A stretch of DNA of 64,000 nucleotides, from assembly GCA_963556495.2 (NCBI GenBank), contig OY747703.1, positions 32,628,296 through 32,692,295 on the forward strand. Reading direction: 5' to 3'. This DNA comes from Valencia hispanica (Eukaryota > Chordata > Actinopteri > Cyprinodontiformes > Valenciidae). Within the stretch, counting starts at the first letter, position 1. The number at the start of each line of letters is the position of its first letter. This document shows positions 44,561 to 55,207 of the stretch, piece by piece. The notes under the pieces are model-generated. The model searched no databases and was not told where the DNA came from. It saw only the letters and a list, made by a program, of their open reading frames with translations. The position numbers and the translations under genes are program-made.

Positions 44561-46398
44561 TTTTTGCTCTTTTGTGTTTCTCTGACATGGAGCTTAGACA
44601 AGTAGGCAGGTATGTGTGTGTGAGAGGGAGAGAGGGCTAGTTCAGTGTGTTACTTCATGGCCCTTCTCCCCCATGGGGCGACAAGGCGGGTCCTAGGCAC
44701 CTGTTTCACTGAATGGCAGATTTGGGCCAATTAAGCTGAAAAATGGGAGTAGGTAGTATGCACGGATGCCAGCACACATACAAACTCACCTACGTTGACT
44801 ATATCCAGCTGAATCCTGCTCGGGTCAAGCCTGACAATACCCAGTGGATGCACCTTCCTGATTTTTATACACACACCGAGTCATTTTCTCTATTTCTGTT
44901 TCACATTCCACCACAGCAGAGCTGCCTGCTCTCTATCGGCACAAATGCACACTTCATCTTTATATAACTTAGTGTTAGGCACACAAACATATCCACTGCA
45001 GATGCAACTCCAACTTTTTTCTTTCCTTCATGCAATTTCTTTCTTCTCCCTCTGGGACAGCTGATTGATCCAGTCCTGCACAGATTTCCCTTTAGTGCCA
45101 GTCTGCCTGGGAATATTCATATCAAACATTGCCTGCATACTCTCCTGCGGACTCTGACTCTGAAGAAGAGCTCAATGTCACACCAGGGCGCATACACCGT
45201 TAGTGCATCCATGGCCGAACACCCTACTTTACTCCAATCCCCTTGGAGATGCATCAACGCGCAAGCCTTTGGTGTGTTCTCACAAGTGTTCAAGGTTACT
45301 CTCACAAGGTTTGGTTCAAATCAGAAAGGGGCAGTCAGGAGCTGGGTTTTTTTGTTTTTTTTTTGCTTTGTGTTTTTGTAATGAACGCCTTCCCAGCCCG
45401 CCTGCTGCTGCACCAGCACACAAAACCGCAACAGAAATTCTCAATCCTTCGTCGAGAAGCCCGTTCAATTATTCATACTGCTATTGCGGTGCTCTGGCAC
45501 AGAGAGCAGGAGAGGGGAAGGGAGAGGGGTGGAGAAGGAATGGAGCAATAATAGGAGAGGAAGAGGTGGAGGGGAGTGGGCTTTATGTAAGATAGGGGGC
45601 TTCATAGATGGAATATGTATGTATTCAGAGGAAGAGTCTGCATCAGCCTCATGCATTCTCCTGCTTCTGTATCACCCTGTTCCTGCTCCAACTTTAGTTG
45701 CTCCTCTTGATTTGTCTCTTAATGTCACAACTTTTTCATTTTCTTTTCCTCTTCACCTTGTCTAAGCTCACTATCCAGGATGAAAACAACCTCAGAAGTG
45801 ATCATAATGATCTTGACTAAGAAATGTCTTTGCTTAACCCCTGCAGCAGGATACATCACCCCACTTACAATTCACTCCACACTTTACAACCCCCCCCCCC
45901 CCCCCCCCCCCACCAAAAGGAGGAGTAGGACTGTGAAAGACAAGTCTTATATCTTGCCCAGACCATCTTCTCAAATGTCTTGTTCTGTTCAAATTCACAT
46001 GACGCATTCCTTCTTATTTTGTCTTTTCCCCCCTTCCTTCTACTTCCTCTTCTTCGGTGATCTTTTTATTTTCACACCCTTTTTTTGTCCCGTCAGTTTT
46101 CTCAGTGCGGTAGAGTGCTTTGCTAGAGCGGCCCACCCCCCTTTCTCTGGAGGAAAAGAGCGGGAACATAAGGGAGTAAAAAGGATTTATGGCAAATGAA
46201 GGGAGGGCAAGGGAAAACCAAAGGAAAGAGCATGCGCCAGCCGAGTCGTGGTTACAGTGAGAGAAATAAAGATGATGAAGGTGGAGGAAGAGATAGCTGA
46301 GTGGAGAGAACGAGGGAGGAGGGAGTAAAAAGGTCTGACAATGCAGAAGAACCCTTTAAGGAGCTCAAAGCAGTTCGCTGTTTGACTTAACTGTATAT
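44561..46398. other. No gene recognised; contains poly(C) and purine tracts
   Basis: Contains a G/A-rich tract at about 45500-45590, a run of 22 C at 45890-45911 and another G/A-rich tract at about 46190-46350. Overlapping frames of 90 to 139 codons at 45203-46199 follow this biased composition and show no domain. Confidence 0.45.
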
Positions 46399-46960
46399 TT
46401 ACAGCCCTGTTCAAAGTAATAGTAGTTCATCATCCCTGATAGGATCACTGTTTTCAGTAAAAATCATATTTTTACATTGCAAACAATTCACTGGTAACTG
46501 TAGTAGAATAACAGAAAACCATGCATCCTGCTGATTCTGTGTAACTGAATCATTTATTAAAAGGTTAAATGATAAAAATAATAGCAGCATGAAGTGCAGT
46601 CATTGAGGTCCTTCATTCTGTGAACAAACAGGTGTGAACCAGGTGGTCTTTATCTGAAGATGAAAACAGCAGATGTTGGGCATGCTGGTTATCATGCGCT
46701 CCTCTGAAAATCTGGCCAGTATGGGTGTTCCAGACATTTCAGTAAAGAAGAGCTGCATATCGTGACTAAAGAGTTTATTATATAAAGAATCTTAAAAAGT
46801 AGAGAAATTTATTAGCTGCTCAGGTAAAATGATCCCAAATACGGAAACAGAAAGTCATGAAGGAAAACTGAAAACTGCCATTCACATAACCAAAAAAGAA
46901 AAACATCATAAAACTCCGGAGTGGCCAGATTAGCACTCCAAACAGAGGAGGAGAATTTTA
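46399..46960 (+). pseudogene. Tc1-like relic of a third subfamily
   Basis: It begins acagccctgttcaaagtaat, which resembles the terminal repeat of a Tc1 subfamily (ctgttcaaaataatagcag type). It continues with an untranslated leader (gtgtgaaccaggtggtcttt) and decayed coding sequence around 46730-46950 (gaaggaaaactgaaaactgc, gagtggccagattagcac). No right end was found. Confidence 0.4.
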
Positions 46961-46976
46961 AGTTTATGTAAATTAT

Positions 46977-47007
46977 ATATATATATATGTATATATATGT
47001 ATATGTA
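46977..47007. repeat. (TA)n microsatellite with GTA interruptions
   Basis: About 30 bases of TA/TG alternation. Confidence 0.8.
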
Positions 47008-47602
47008 ACTCATTAGAGTTTAGTTGTTGGCATCAGAAACATAAGTAGTTTCTCTATTTTTTTCAACTTGAAGTTTCACACACCAAGGTCGTGTCATTAT
47101 CATCCTACTTGTTTTAAATTTATTACACTTGATTACACAGTCACACAAGCCCATTCACACCAAAACCCTCTGTCCTGTTAGTTTCCACATTCTCTTTGGT
47201 TCCAGACATTGTATCAAACGGACAGATAAAGAAAATATTTAGAATTTATATATTGGCATTACAGACATTACCTAATTCATTTATTCAGTTTAAAATTTCA
47301 CACGTCACATCATTATAACCACTGTGCCTGTTTTACTTGTTATGTCCACTTGATGATGCAGTAGAGCAAATAAATCACAACAGTGCCTCAAATCATGAGT
47401 TGACCAATCAGATGGAAAGCGTGAGTGCATCATGAGGCTTCATCTCGCTATCACTGTTCAAAACCCTCCGTGTTCCATTCACTTTCTGTATTTCCTGTGG
47501 TCAGCCTCCACGCCGCTCCTCCCTGAATTCTCCAGTAACGCTCACCTGTTCTTCGCTCCAGCCGTACTCCTGCCTGTCTGCCCTCCAACGCCATTCCACC
47601 CA

Positions 47603-49225
47603 AAGTCAGGTCAATAAACATTGGGACATCAACACAATTCTAACATTTTTGGCTCTATACACCACCACAATGGATTTGAAATGAAAACAAACATGATATG
47701 TCATAACTGCAGAGGGTCAGCTTTAATTTGAGGCTATTTACATCCAAATCAGGTGAACAGTGTAGGAATTACAAAAATGTGTTCCTCCCACTTGTTAAGG
47801 GACCAAAAGTAATGGGACAATTGGCTTTCCCAGCTTTTCCATGGCCAGGTGTGTGATTTTCCCTCATTATCCCAATTACAATGTGCAAATAAAAGGTCCA
47901 GAGTTCATTTCTAGTGTGTTATTTGCATTTGTAATCTGTTGCTGTCAACTCTCAAGATGAGATTCAAAGAGCTGTCACAATCAGTGAAGCAAATCATCAT
48001 TAGGCTGAAAAAACAAAACAAACCCATCAGAGAGATGGCAAAAACATTAGGCGTGGCAAAAAAACTGTTTGTAACATTCTTAAAAAGAAGGAATGAACCG
48101 GTGTGCTCAGCAACACCAAAAGACCTGAAAGACCAGGGAGAACAACTGTGCTGGATGACCAAATAATTTGTTCCCTGGTAAAGAAAACACCCTTCACAAC
48201 AAGTGACCAGATCAACAACACTCTCCAGGAGGTAGGCGTATGTGCGTCAAAGTCAACAATCAAGAAAAGACTTCACCAGAGTGAATACAGAGGGTTCACC
48301 ACAAGATGTAAACCAATGGTGAGCCTCAAAAACAGGAAGGCCAGATTACAGTTTGCCAAAGGTAATCTAAAACAGCCTTCACAGTTCTGGAACAACATCC
48401 TGTGGACAGATGAGACCAAGATCAACTTGAATCAGAGTGATGGGAAGAGAAGAGTATGGAGAAGGAAAGGAACTGCTTATGCTCCTAAGCATACCACCTC
48501 ATCAGTGAAACATGGTGGTGGTAGTGTCATGGCATGGGCATGTATGGCTGCCAATGGAACTTGTTCTCTTGATGATGTGACTGCTGAAAAAAGCAGCAGG
48601 ATGAATTCTGAAGTGTTTCGGGCAATATTATCTGCTCATATTCAGCCAAATGCTTCAAAATTCGCTCGGCGCTTTACAGTGCAGATGGACAATGACCCAA
48701 AGCATACTGCAAAAGCAACCAGAGTTTTTTCAGGCAAAGAAGTGGAATGTTATGCAATGGCTAAGTCAATCACCTGACCTGAATCCGATTGAGCACGCAT
48801 TTCACTTGCTGAAGACAAAACTGAAGGGAAAATGCCCCAAGAACAAGCAGGAACTAAAGACAGTTGCAGTAGAGGCCTGGCAGAGCATCACCAGGGATGA
48901 AACCCAGCGTCTGGTGATGTCTATGCGTTCCAGACTTCAGGCTGTAATTGTCTGCAAAGGATTTGCAACCAAATATTAAACAGTGAAAGTTTGATTTGTG
49001 GTTATTATTCTGTCCCATTACTTTTGGTCCCTTAACAAGTGGGAGGCACATATGCAAACTGTAGTAATTCCTACACCTGATTGGGATGTAAATACCCTCA
49101 AATTAAAGCTGACAGTCTGCAGTTATAGCACATCGTGTTTGTTTAATTTCAAATCCATTGTGGTGGTGTATAGAGCCATAAATGTTAGAATTGTGTTGAT
49201 GTCCCAATATTTATGGACCTGACTG
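47603..49225 (+). mobile_element. Tc1-like transposon with about 215-bp inverted repeats
   Basis: Left repeat 47603-47820 and right repeat 49011-49225 are inverted copies with about 90 percent identity by eye (agtcaggt, ttgggacatcaacacaattc, gtatacaccaccacaatgg, cacttgttaagggacc). The right end is followed by TA (gactgta), the Tc1 target; the left flank is CA, so the left TA has mutated. The repeat length places it among Tc1 elements with long inverted repeats carrying direct repeats near both ends of each arm. Confidence 0.9.
47957..48979 (+). pseudogene. Tc1-like transposase, near complete but disrupted
   Basis: ATG 47957 begins MRFKELSQSVKQIIIRLKK (first helix-turn-helix). A frameshift lies in the A run at about 48058-48065. 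The next frame continues KKTVCNILKKKE, an in-frame TGA that replaces an Arg codon (CGA to TGA), and then TGVLSNTKRPERPGRTT. The DDE residues are present: Asp in ILWTDETKINL, Asp in MDNDPKHTAKAT, and Glu in SPDLNPIEHAFHLLK (Tc1 DD34E). HGGGSVMAWACMAANG is intact. Three residues are missing before DDVTAE, and a second frameshift follows HTAKAT at about 48715-48730. It ends GFATKY and TAA 48977-48979. Two frameshifts and one stop make it inactive. Confidence 0.85.
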
Positions 49226-49504
49226 TATAATAAGGAGACCTCATCACTGGCTTCCTACTCACCTTCGCCAGGAATCATCTCCATTCACTCCACAGTAAGA
49301 TCTTCTAATTTAGTCACTGCACCTTCCTAGAAAATAAGATTGACTACTGATCAAATAACCATTTACCTGTCCTCCTCATTCCTGTCCTTCTGTTTGGATT
49401 CCACAGTTGACGACATTTCCTTCCAGTTCCAGAATCAATACAATAAATCTGTTTTTGCTGTCTGTGGTTGCTGCCGGATTCAGAGTCTCTGACTATCATC
49501 ATGA

Positions 49505-50547
49505 TACAGGAGAGCGCTGATCAGAAATGCAGCCAAGAGGCCCATGGTGACTCTGGATGAGCTGCAGAGATCTACAGCTCAGGTGGGGGACTCTGTCCAT
49601 AGGACAACTATTAGTCGTGCACTGCACAAAGTTGGGCTTTATGGAAGAGTGACGAGACGAAAGCCATTGTTAAAGGAAAACCATAAGAAGTCCCGTTTGC
49701 AGTTTGCCACAAGCCATGTGGGGGACACAGCAAACATGTGGAAGAAGGTGCTCTGGTCAGATGAGACCAAAATTGAACTTTTTGGCCAAAATGCAAAACG
49801 CTATGTGTGGCGGAAAACTAACACTGCACATCACTCTGAACACACCATCCCCACTGTCAAATATGGTGGTGGCAGCATCATGCTCTGGGGGTGCTTCTCT
49901 TCAGCAGGGACAGGGAAGCTGGTCAGAGTTGATGGGAAGATGGATGGAGCCAAATACAGAGCAATCTTGGAAGAAAACCTCTTGGAGTCTGCAAAAGACT
50001 TGAGACTGGGGCGGAGGTTCACCTTCCAGCAGGACAACGACCCTAAACATAAAGCCAGGGCAACAATGGAATGGTTTAAAACAAAACATATCCATGTGTT
50101 AGAATGGCCCAGTCAAAGTCCAGATCTAAATCCATTCGAGAATCTGTGGCAAGATCTGAAAGCTGCTGTTCACAAACGCTGTCCATCTAATCTGACTGAG
50201 CTGGAGCTGTTTTGCAAAGAAGAATGGGCAAGAATTTCAGTCTCTAGATGTGCAAAGCTGGTAGAGACATACCCTAAAAGACTGGCAGCTGGAATTGCAG
50301 CAAAAGGTGGTTCTACAAAGATTTGACTCAGGGGGCTGAATAATTACGCACACCCCACTTTTCAGTTATTTATTTGTAAAAAATGTTTGGAATCATGTAT
50401 GATTTTTGTTCCACTTCTCACGTGTACACCACTTTGTATTGGTCTTTCACGTGGAATTCCAATAAAATTGATTCATGCTTGTGGCTGTAATGTGACAAAA
50501 TGTGGAAAAGTTCAAGGGGGCCCAATACTTTTGCAAGCCACTGTATA
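49505..50547 (+). mobile_element. 5'-truncated Tc1-like transposon
   Basis: The element starts abruptly inside the transposase at 49507 (RRALIRNAAKRP) and ends at the usual right terminus (gcccaatacttttgcaagcc, actgta). The left inverted repeat and roughly the first 70 codons are missing. It lies directly after the LTR-like sequence, so the deletion or insertion junction is at about 49505. Confidence 0.8.
49507..50326 (+). pseudogene. Tc1-like transposase lacking its N-terminal DNA-binding region
   Basis: From 49544 an ATG opens 260 uninterrupted codons, and the frame is also open from 49507. It begins at the second helix-turn-helix (VHRTTISRALHKVGLYGRV) and keeps the full DD34E catalytic core: Asp in VLWSDETKIEL, YGGGSIMLWGCFSSAG, Asp in QQDNDPKHKARAT, and Glu in SPDLNPFENLWQDLK. 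The usual HGGGS is YGGGS, and PIENLW is PFENLW. The C-terminus RLAAGIAAKGGSTKI is complete. The missing first helix-turn-helix (about 70 residues) should prevent specific binding to the ends. It is open but not functional as a transposase on its own. Confidence 0.85.
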
Positions 50548-50740
50548 ATTCAGTTTCAATTCAGTTTATTTATATAGCGCCAATTCACAACAGATGTCAT
50601 CTCAAGGCACTTGACAAGAAGTCATTTCAATACATTCATACAAACATTCCAATCTGTTATATACAATATACAATTCTAATATGTATATTAGATATGATAT
50701 TAGCCTCCTCCCTTTTAGAAAATCACGTGAACCCGAAGGA
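50548..50740 (-). repeat. L2/Maui-type LINE 3' end
   Basis: The sequence ttcaattcagtttatttata, tagcgccaattcacaacag, tgtcatctcaaggcacttg is the reverse complement of the tail seen at 26540-26620. A short (ATTCAGTTTCA)n-like start at 50549 marks the 3' terminus. Confidence 0.65.
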
Positions 50741-50810
50741 CCAGATGGTGGACAGAGCAGGTGCTGCAGTTGAGTCAGAAGGGACACCACAGAGAATCCC
50801 TGGGTCTGGG

Positions 50811-50918
50811 TAATGACGTCCTTTGTCTGGGAGACAGTTAGCAGCTTGAAGTATGTTTACTTGATAATGACGTCCTTTGTCTGGGAGACAGTTAGCAGCT
50901 TGAAGTATGTTTACTTGA
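50811..50918 (+). repeat. 54-bp unit duplicated in tandem
   Basis: Two adjacent copies of a 54-bp unit (taatgacgtcctttgtctgg start, 50811 and 50865) are almost identical. A recent tandem duplication. Confidence 0.85.
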
Positions 50919-51310
50919 TGATGGCACAAACATCTTTTATGAATGCTTGGAAGCTGAGCAGAGGTGGAGAGGCCTTGGGGATCTGTGGGGCCAGTAAACT
51001 GAAGCGGAATCCAAAAGTTAGCATAGTTCAAAAGTTTAGCATAAATCTTGTCTGAGTATATCCAGAATTGAGAACCCTAAATAAGTTTTAGATACATTAC
51101 TTGTGTGGTGGTTTATTAGCATTAATCTGGTTCATTTATTCCCCTTGTCCTCCTCAGTGTGTTGTTTCCACTTTCCCTTCTGTGAGTTGTCATGTTTACA
51201 GGTGTGAGGTAAAGCATCAGTGGGCTTTTTATGCTGATGAGAATACATGCTGCCTATCAAACAAAAAGACTCAGTTTAAAAGACTGGCGCATCCTGCCAC
51301 ACGTTTGACA
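50919..51310. other. No recognisable feature
   Basis: Sequence before recognisable L2 coding begins; nothing identified. Confidence 0.35.
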
Positions 51311-52780
51311 CACTGGCTGCTAGGTTTTAGACAGCACCACAGCACTGAGACTGCTCTGACCAGAGTCATCAATGACATCCGTTTGAATACTGACAGTGGA
51401 AAAATGTCAGTGTTAGTTTTACTGGATCTCAGTGCTGCATTTGATACAGTTGACCACATTATTTTTACTCAAACGACTGGAGAACTGGGTGGGTCTCTCT
51501 GGCACTATACTAAACTGGTTCAAAACGTACTTAGAGAACAGGAAGTACTTTGTGTCAATAAGTAACTTTACATCTGAGCAGATGGGAATTACATGTGGGG
51601 TTCCCCAGGGTTCCATCCTGGGACCTCTTCTGTTTAACATCTATATGCTCCCCCTGGCACAGGTAATAAATAACAACAATATAAGTTACCATAGCTACAC
51701 AGATGACACACAGATATATATTAGAATGTCACCAGAAGACCAAGGGCCTGTACAGGCTCTTAGCAAATGCATTGAGGAAATTAATGACTGGATGTGCCAC
51801 AATTTTCTGCAGTTGAACAAAAACAAAACGGAGGTAATTGTCTTTGGATCTAAAGAGAAAAAGATTGAAGGTCACCACAAGGCTTCAGTCCATACACCTA
51901 AAAACCACCAACCACGTCAGAAATCTGGGTATAGTGATGGACTCAGACCTAAACTTTGAAAAACACATTAAGGCAATCAGAAAATCAGCCTACTATCACC
52001 TTAAGAATATCTCAAGGATAAAAGATCTGATGTCTCAGCAGGACCTGGAAAAACTAGTCCATGCATTCACATTTAGTCGGCTTGATTATTGTGACAGCAT
52101 CTTTACAGGTCTACCTAAAAAATCTATTAGGAAACTGCAGCTCATCCAGAACTCTGCTGCTCGAGCTCTCACTAAAACCAAAAAAGTGGACCACATCAGT
52201 CCAGCTCTGAGGTGTTTAAACTGGCTGCCTGTCTGACAGAGGATAGAATTCAAAGTTCTGCTGCTGGTCTATAAAGCTCAGAATGGTTTAGGACCAAAAT
52301 ACATCGGTGATCTCCTGACCCAGTATGAACCTACTCGACCCCTCAGGTCATCTGGATCCGCTCTTTATCAATTCCCAGAGTCAGAACCAGACATGGAGAA
52401 GCTGCGTTCAGCTTCTATGCTCCACATGTCTGGAACAAACTCCCAGAAAGCCTCAGATCAGCTGAAACACTCAGTTTATTTAAATCCAGGTTAAAGACCC
52501 ACCTGTTCTCAGCTGCTTTTGATTAGATTTTTATTCAAAGTTTTAAATCTCCACGGCTTCTTTTAAGATTTTTTTTTTCTCATTTTAATTCATGGTTTTT
52601 ATTCCTGTACTTTTGCTTTTTCTGCACCCTGCTGTAATACTTTTGAAGTTTTATGTAAAGCACTTTGAATTGTCTTGTAACATGAATTGTGCTATACAAA
52701 TAAACTTGCCTTGCCTTGCCTTGCCTTGCCTTGCCTTGCCTTGCCTTGCCTTGCCTTGCCTTGCCTTGCCTTGCCTTGCC
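51311..52780 (+). pseudogene. L2-type LINE, 5'-truncated, with (TTGCC)15 tail
   Basis: The translation starts at [15 protein letters not shown] and continues with [16 protein letters not shown] (first catalytic Asp). A frameshift at about 51462 leads to [23 protein letters not shown] and [10 protein letters not shown], where the usual YADD is YTDD. A second frameshift at about 51870 leads to [26 protein letters not shown] and ALRCLNWLPV, where TGA (52234-52236) ends the frame. Further frames continue the C-terminal region to about 52525. A 3' UTR with aaagcactttgaattgtctt and tgctatacaaataaac leads into the TTGCC repeat. Two frameshifts and a stop make it dead; overall similarity to 1-1196 is high. 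Confidence 0.8.
52706..52780 (+). repeat. (TTGCC)15 microsatellite at L2 3' end
   Basis: Fifteen perfect 5-bp units. A short version of the same tail ends the L2 fragment at 11620, so the repeat is the terminal motif of this L2 subfamily rather than an independent microsatellite. Confidence 0.95.
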
Positions 52781-52924
52781 TAGGTTGCAGTAAAGTCTAC
52801 AGGTTGTTTTTTTAAATATCAACTAGCAGTTTTGAGCCCTGTTGGTTTGTATGGAGCTTGGTCCTGACATGATGGACTTTCTTTAGTTGAATAATTTATG
52901 ATGTGCTTTTACAAAAGACTAATC

Positions 52925-53605
52925 AAATCTAACTTTATTTATAAAGCGCTTTTCATACAAGAATTGCATCACAAACTGCTTTACAGATTAAAATGACCCC
53001 ACATTAAACTACATTTCCATCCCTCCCCCACAGATTTAAAAGCATAGTCACAGTTATACCACCCTCCCCGCAACCCAACTCCCATGCACACACTCAGTTA
53101 AAAACAACAGAAAAAAGGACATTGGGCCAAGTGCACATGAACTATACAAGGAAATGCCATCAGAGGAGCCATCTGCACCGGCAGCAATACATCAACAGCA
53201 GAAACCGAGGCACTGACACAGGGTGCCCAGTGGAGGCAAGGCCAAGACCCCCACCTCTACCTAAGTTCCACATCAATCCTACTGGAGATAAAACCATGCC
53301 TCAGTGTTTCCATATTGGCCCGAGAGAGAATGGGGCAGACTCTGGCAATGTTCTTTAGTTGTTAAAAACTTATTTTAGTAACATTTTTAATGTGAGGGAT
53401 AAAAGTCAGCTCAGAGTCAGAAATCACGCCCAGGTTCTTCACTTGTAAAGAAGGACTAAAAGACAGTGATTGCAGTTTTGGTAAAAGTTTCTCTCTCTGA
53501 GATCCAGGACCGATGACTAAAACTTCAGTTTTGTCCTGGTTGAGCTGGATAAAGTTTTCTGCCATCCAGGATTTGATGTCTAAAATGCAGTTAAAAAGTG
53601 ACTTA
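52925..53605 (-). pseudogene. Host L2 LINE, 3' section
   Basis: Minus strand. From 53605 the frame reads KSLFNCILDIKSWMAENFIQ, then LNQDKTEVLVIGP and LQVKNLGVISDSELTF, the part of an L2 reverse transcriptase after the YADD box. It is followed by decayed 3' sequence ending near 52925 in aatctaactttatttataaa / gcgcttttcatac, a LINE-type terminus. The frame is cut at 53605 by the L1 insertion and resumes at 59237. This is a different L2 lineage from the copy at 51.3-52.8 kb. Confidence 0.7.
53593..53605 (+). repeat. Target-site duplication of the L1 element (left)
   Basis: The 13-bp sequence aaaaagtgactta recurs at 59237-59249, exactly flanking the L1-type element. Confidence 0.85.
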
Positions 53606-53726
53606 CACTTGCGGTGATGGTGGGTGAGGAGTAGACACGTTTTCTCCAGCTCCCAAACTTATTTCATTATAACAGGAGAATTACTCTTTTTAAAAACGAA
53701 AACGCCGAAAACATTTATGCAACAAC

Positions 53727-54551
53727 GTGGGAATGACTTCCAGGGCAGCAAAACAGCAGCTTCGGAGGGATTCTCCACCCAAAGAAAGCACAACGGATGG
53801 CAGCGTTAACATGGCCGCGCTAACGAGCCTACTGGAAAAACATAAGGCTGCCCTGTCCGTGGAGTTTAAGACCACTATCGCATCACTAGAGTCAAAGCTT
53901 GATATAGTGCAAACTACTCTGAATGCTCACGGACAACGCATCTCCTCACTGGAAACTAACGCGGACTCAGTAAGTGATCGTTTGTACTCGTTGGAGGCTA
54001 CGTGTGCGGAGCTAGCTGCTAGCAATGCTAAGCTAAAGATTAAAGCCGCGGATTTGGAATCGCGCAGCCGGCGGAACAACATCCGCATTTTGGGGCTGCC
54101 AGAGTCAATCGAAGGCCCTCAACCAACGACCTTTTTTGCCTCCTTTCTGCACGAGCTCATGGGCCAGAACACCCTGCCAACCCCCCCGGTTTTGGATCGG
54201 GCCCACCGGTCCCTGGCCCCGAAACCAAAGCAAGGCGAAAGACCAAGGCCAGTTATAATCAGGTTTCACAATTTTCAAACTAAGGAGAAAGTGATTCGAG
54301 AGGCCCGTAAAAGAAGATCTGACATGCAGTACCATGGTAAGCCCATCGCCCTCTACGAAGACTACACCCCCGAGGTGGTGGAGCAGCGCGTCGCATACCG
54401 GGACGTCATGCAACAGCTGTATAAGTAGGGGCTAAAACCCTCACCTCTGTACCCGGCCAGACTGATGATTACTACAGAGGGAGGGGAAAGGCTGCGGCTG
54501 CCATCCGTGAAGGACGCTAAGGAATACCTGGCTGCCAAGCATTCTCAGTGA
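53727..54551 (+). pseudogene. L1 ORF1 protein (coiled coil, RRM, C-terminal domain) with one stop
   Basis: ATG 53727. Residues 1-30 are basic and low-complexity, about 35-115 form heptads (SLLEKHKAAL, LESKLDIVQTTL, LEATCAELAASNAKLKIKAA) typical of the trimeric coiled coil. RSRRNNIRILGLPES begins the RNA-recognition-motif-like domain, and RPRPVIIRFHNFQTKEKVIREARK begins the C-terminal domain. TAG at 54426-54428 interrupts after VMQQLYK. The same frame then continues GLKPSPLYPARLMIT to TGA 54549-54551 (LAAKHSQ), the expected end. ORF1 proteins coat the element RNA and act as nucleic-acid chaperones. The single stop removes the last 40 residues of the C-terminal domain. Confidence 0.85.
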
Positions 54552-55207
54552 GATCCGCACTGGACACGGCAATATAGTTCTAGGGAGTAATGGTGTGTGT
54601 GGACTTTAGTAGCTACACAATTCTAGAGGCACAATGGTGAATTAACATATGCACAATGGTTGAGCATGTCATTTTACAACTAAAATGTTAACCCATTCAT
54701 GTACTGTACATTGTTACCTGCACATTCAAAGTTCTAATCTTAACATGTCTTCCAAACAATTTAAGCAGCTATTTTACACTCTTTTTTGACGTGCTACCTC
54801 TTTAAGTTGCATATTTATTTAATTTATATTACTCTTTTTCGAAAATAATACATCATATTTTTGTATATTATACTCTAGCTCGTACATTTTGGAAACCATG
54901 TTGCCTTAGGTGTGCTCAAAATTCACGTGGGCTGCTGAGCAGTTGTTACACCTCATTCTAGGGGCTAACTCTTGTTGTGTTCCTTTTTAAAAATGGGAGT
55001 AGGAGTAATAGTGTAGGAAGAACAGGAAGTTTGTATCTTGTACGATACAGGAGTTTAGTTTTCCCATGGGGTTTACTTGTTTTGAGTGTGTGTGTATGTG
55101 TCTGTGTCTTGTCCCTTGTAGTGCGTGTGTCGTTATTATACCCCACCCCCTCTTTTTTTTTTCTTTTTTTTTTTTCTCTTTTTTCCTCTCATTAACAGCT
55201 CAGCTAA
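54552..55207 (+). other. Inter-ORF spacer of the L1 element
   Basis: 656 bases without a coding motif. A TG-rich run lies at 55083-55130 and a T-rich tract (55150-55190) ends just before ORF2. Confidence 0.6.

Larger units (their letters stand above)
47400..49504 (+). repeat. Possible Gypsy-type LTR relic split by a Tc1 element
   Basis: Sequences at 47430-47602 and 49226-49504 flank the Tc1 element and look like two halves of one LTR: gtactcctgcctgtctgccc and cctccaacgccattcc on the left, and aatacaataaatctg, ggttgctgccggattcag and tctctgactatcatcatgat on the right. The same style ends the region at 26815-27160. No internal region or second LTR is recognised. Confidence 0.35.

Noticed and set aside
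45203..45765. Overlapping plus-strand frames of 93 to 130 codons
   Set aside because: Three frames overlap in the same strongly purine-biased stretch and none has recognisable domains.
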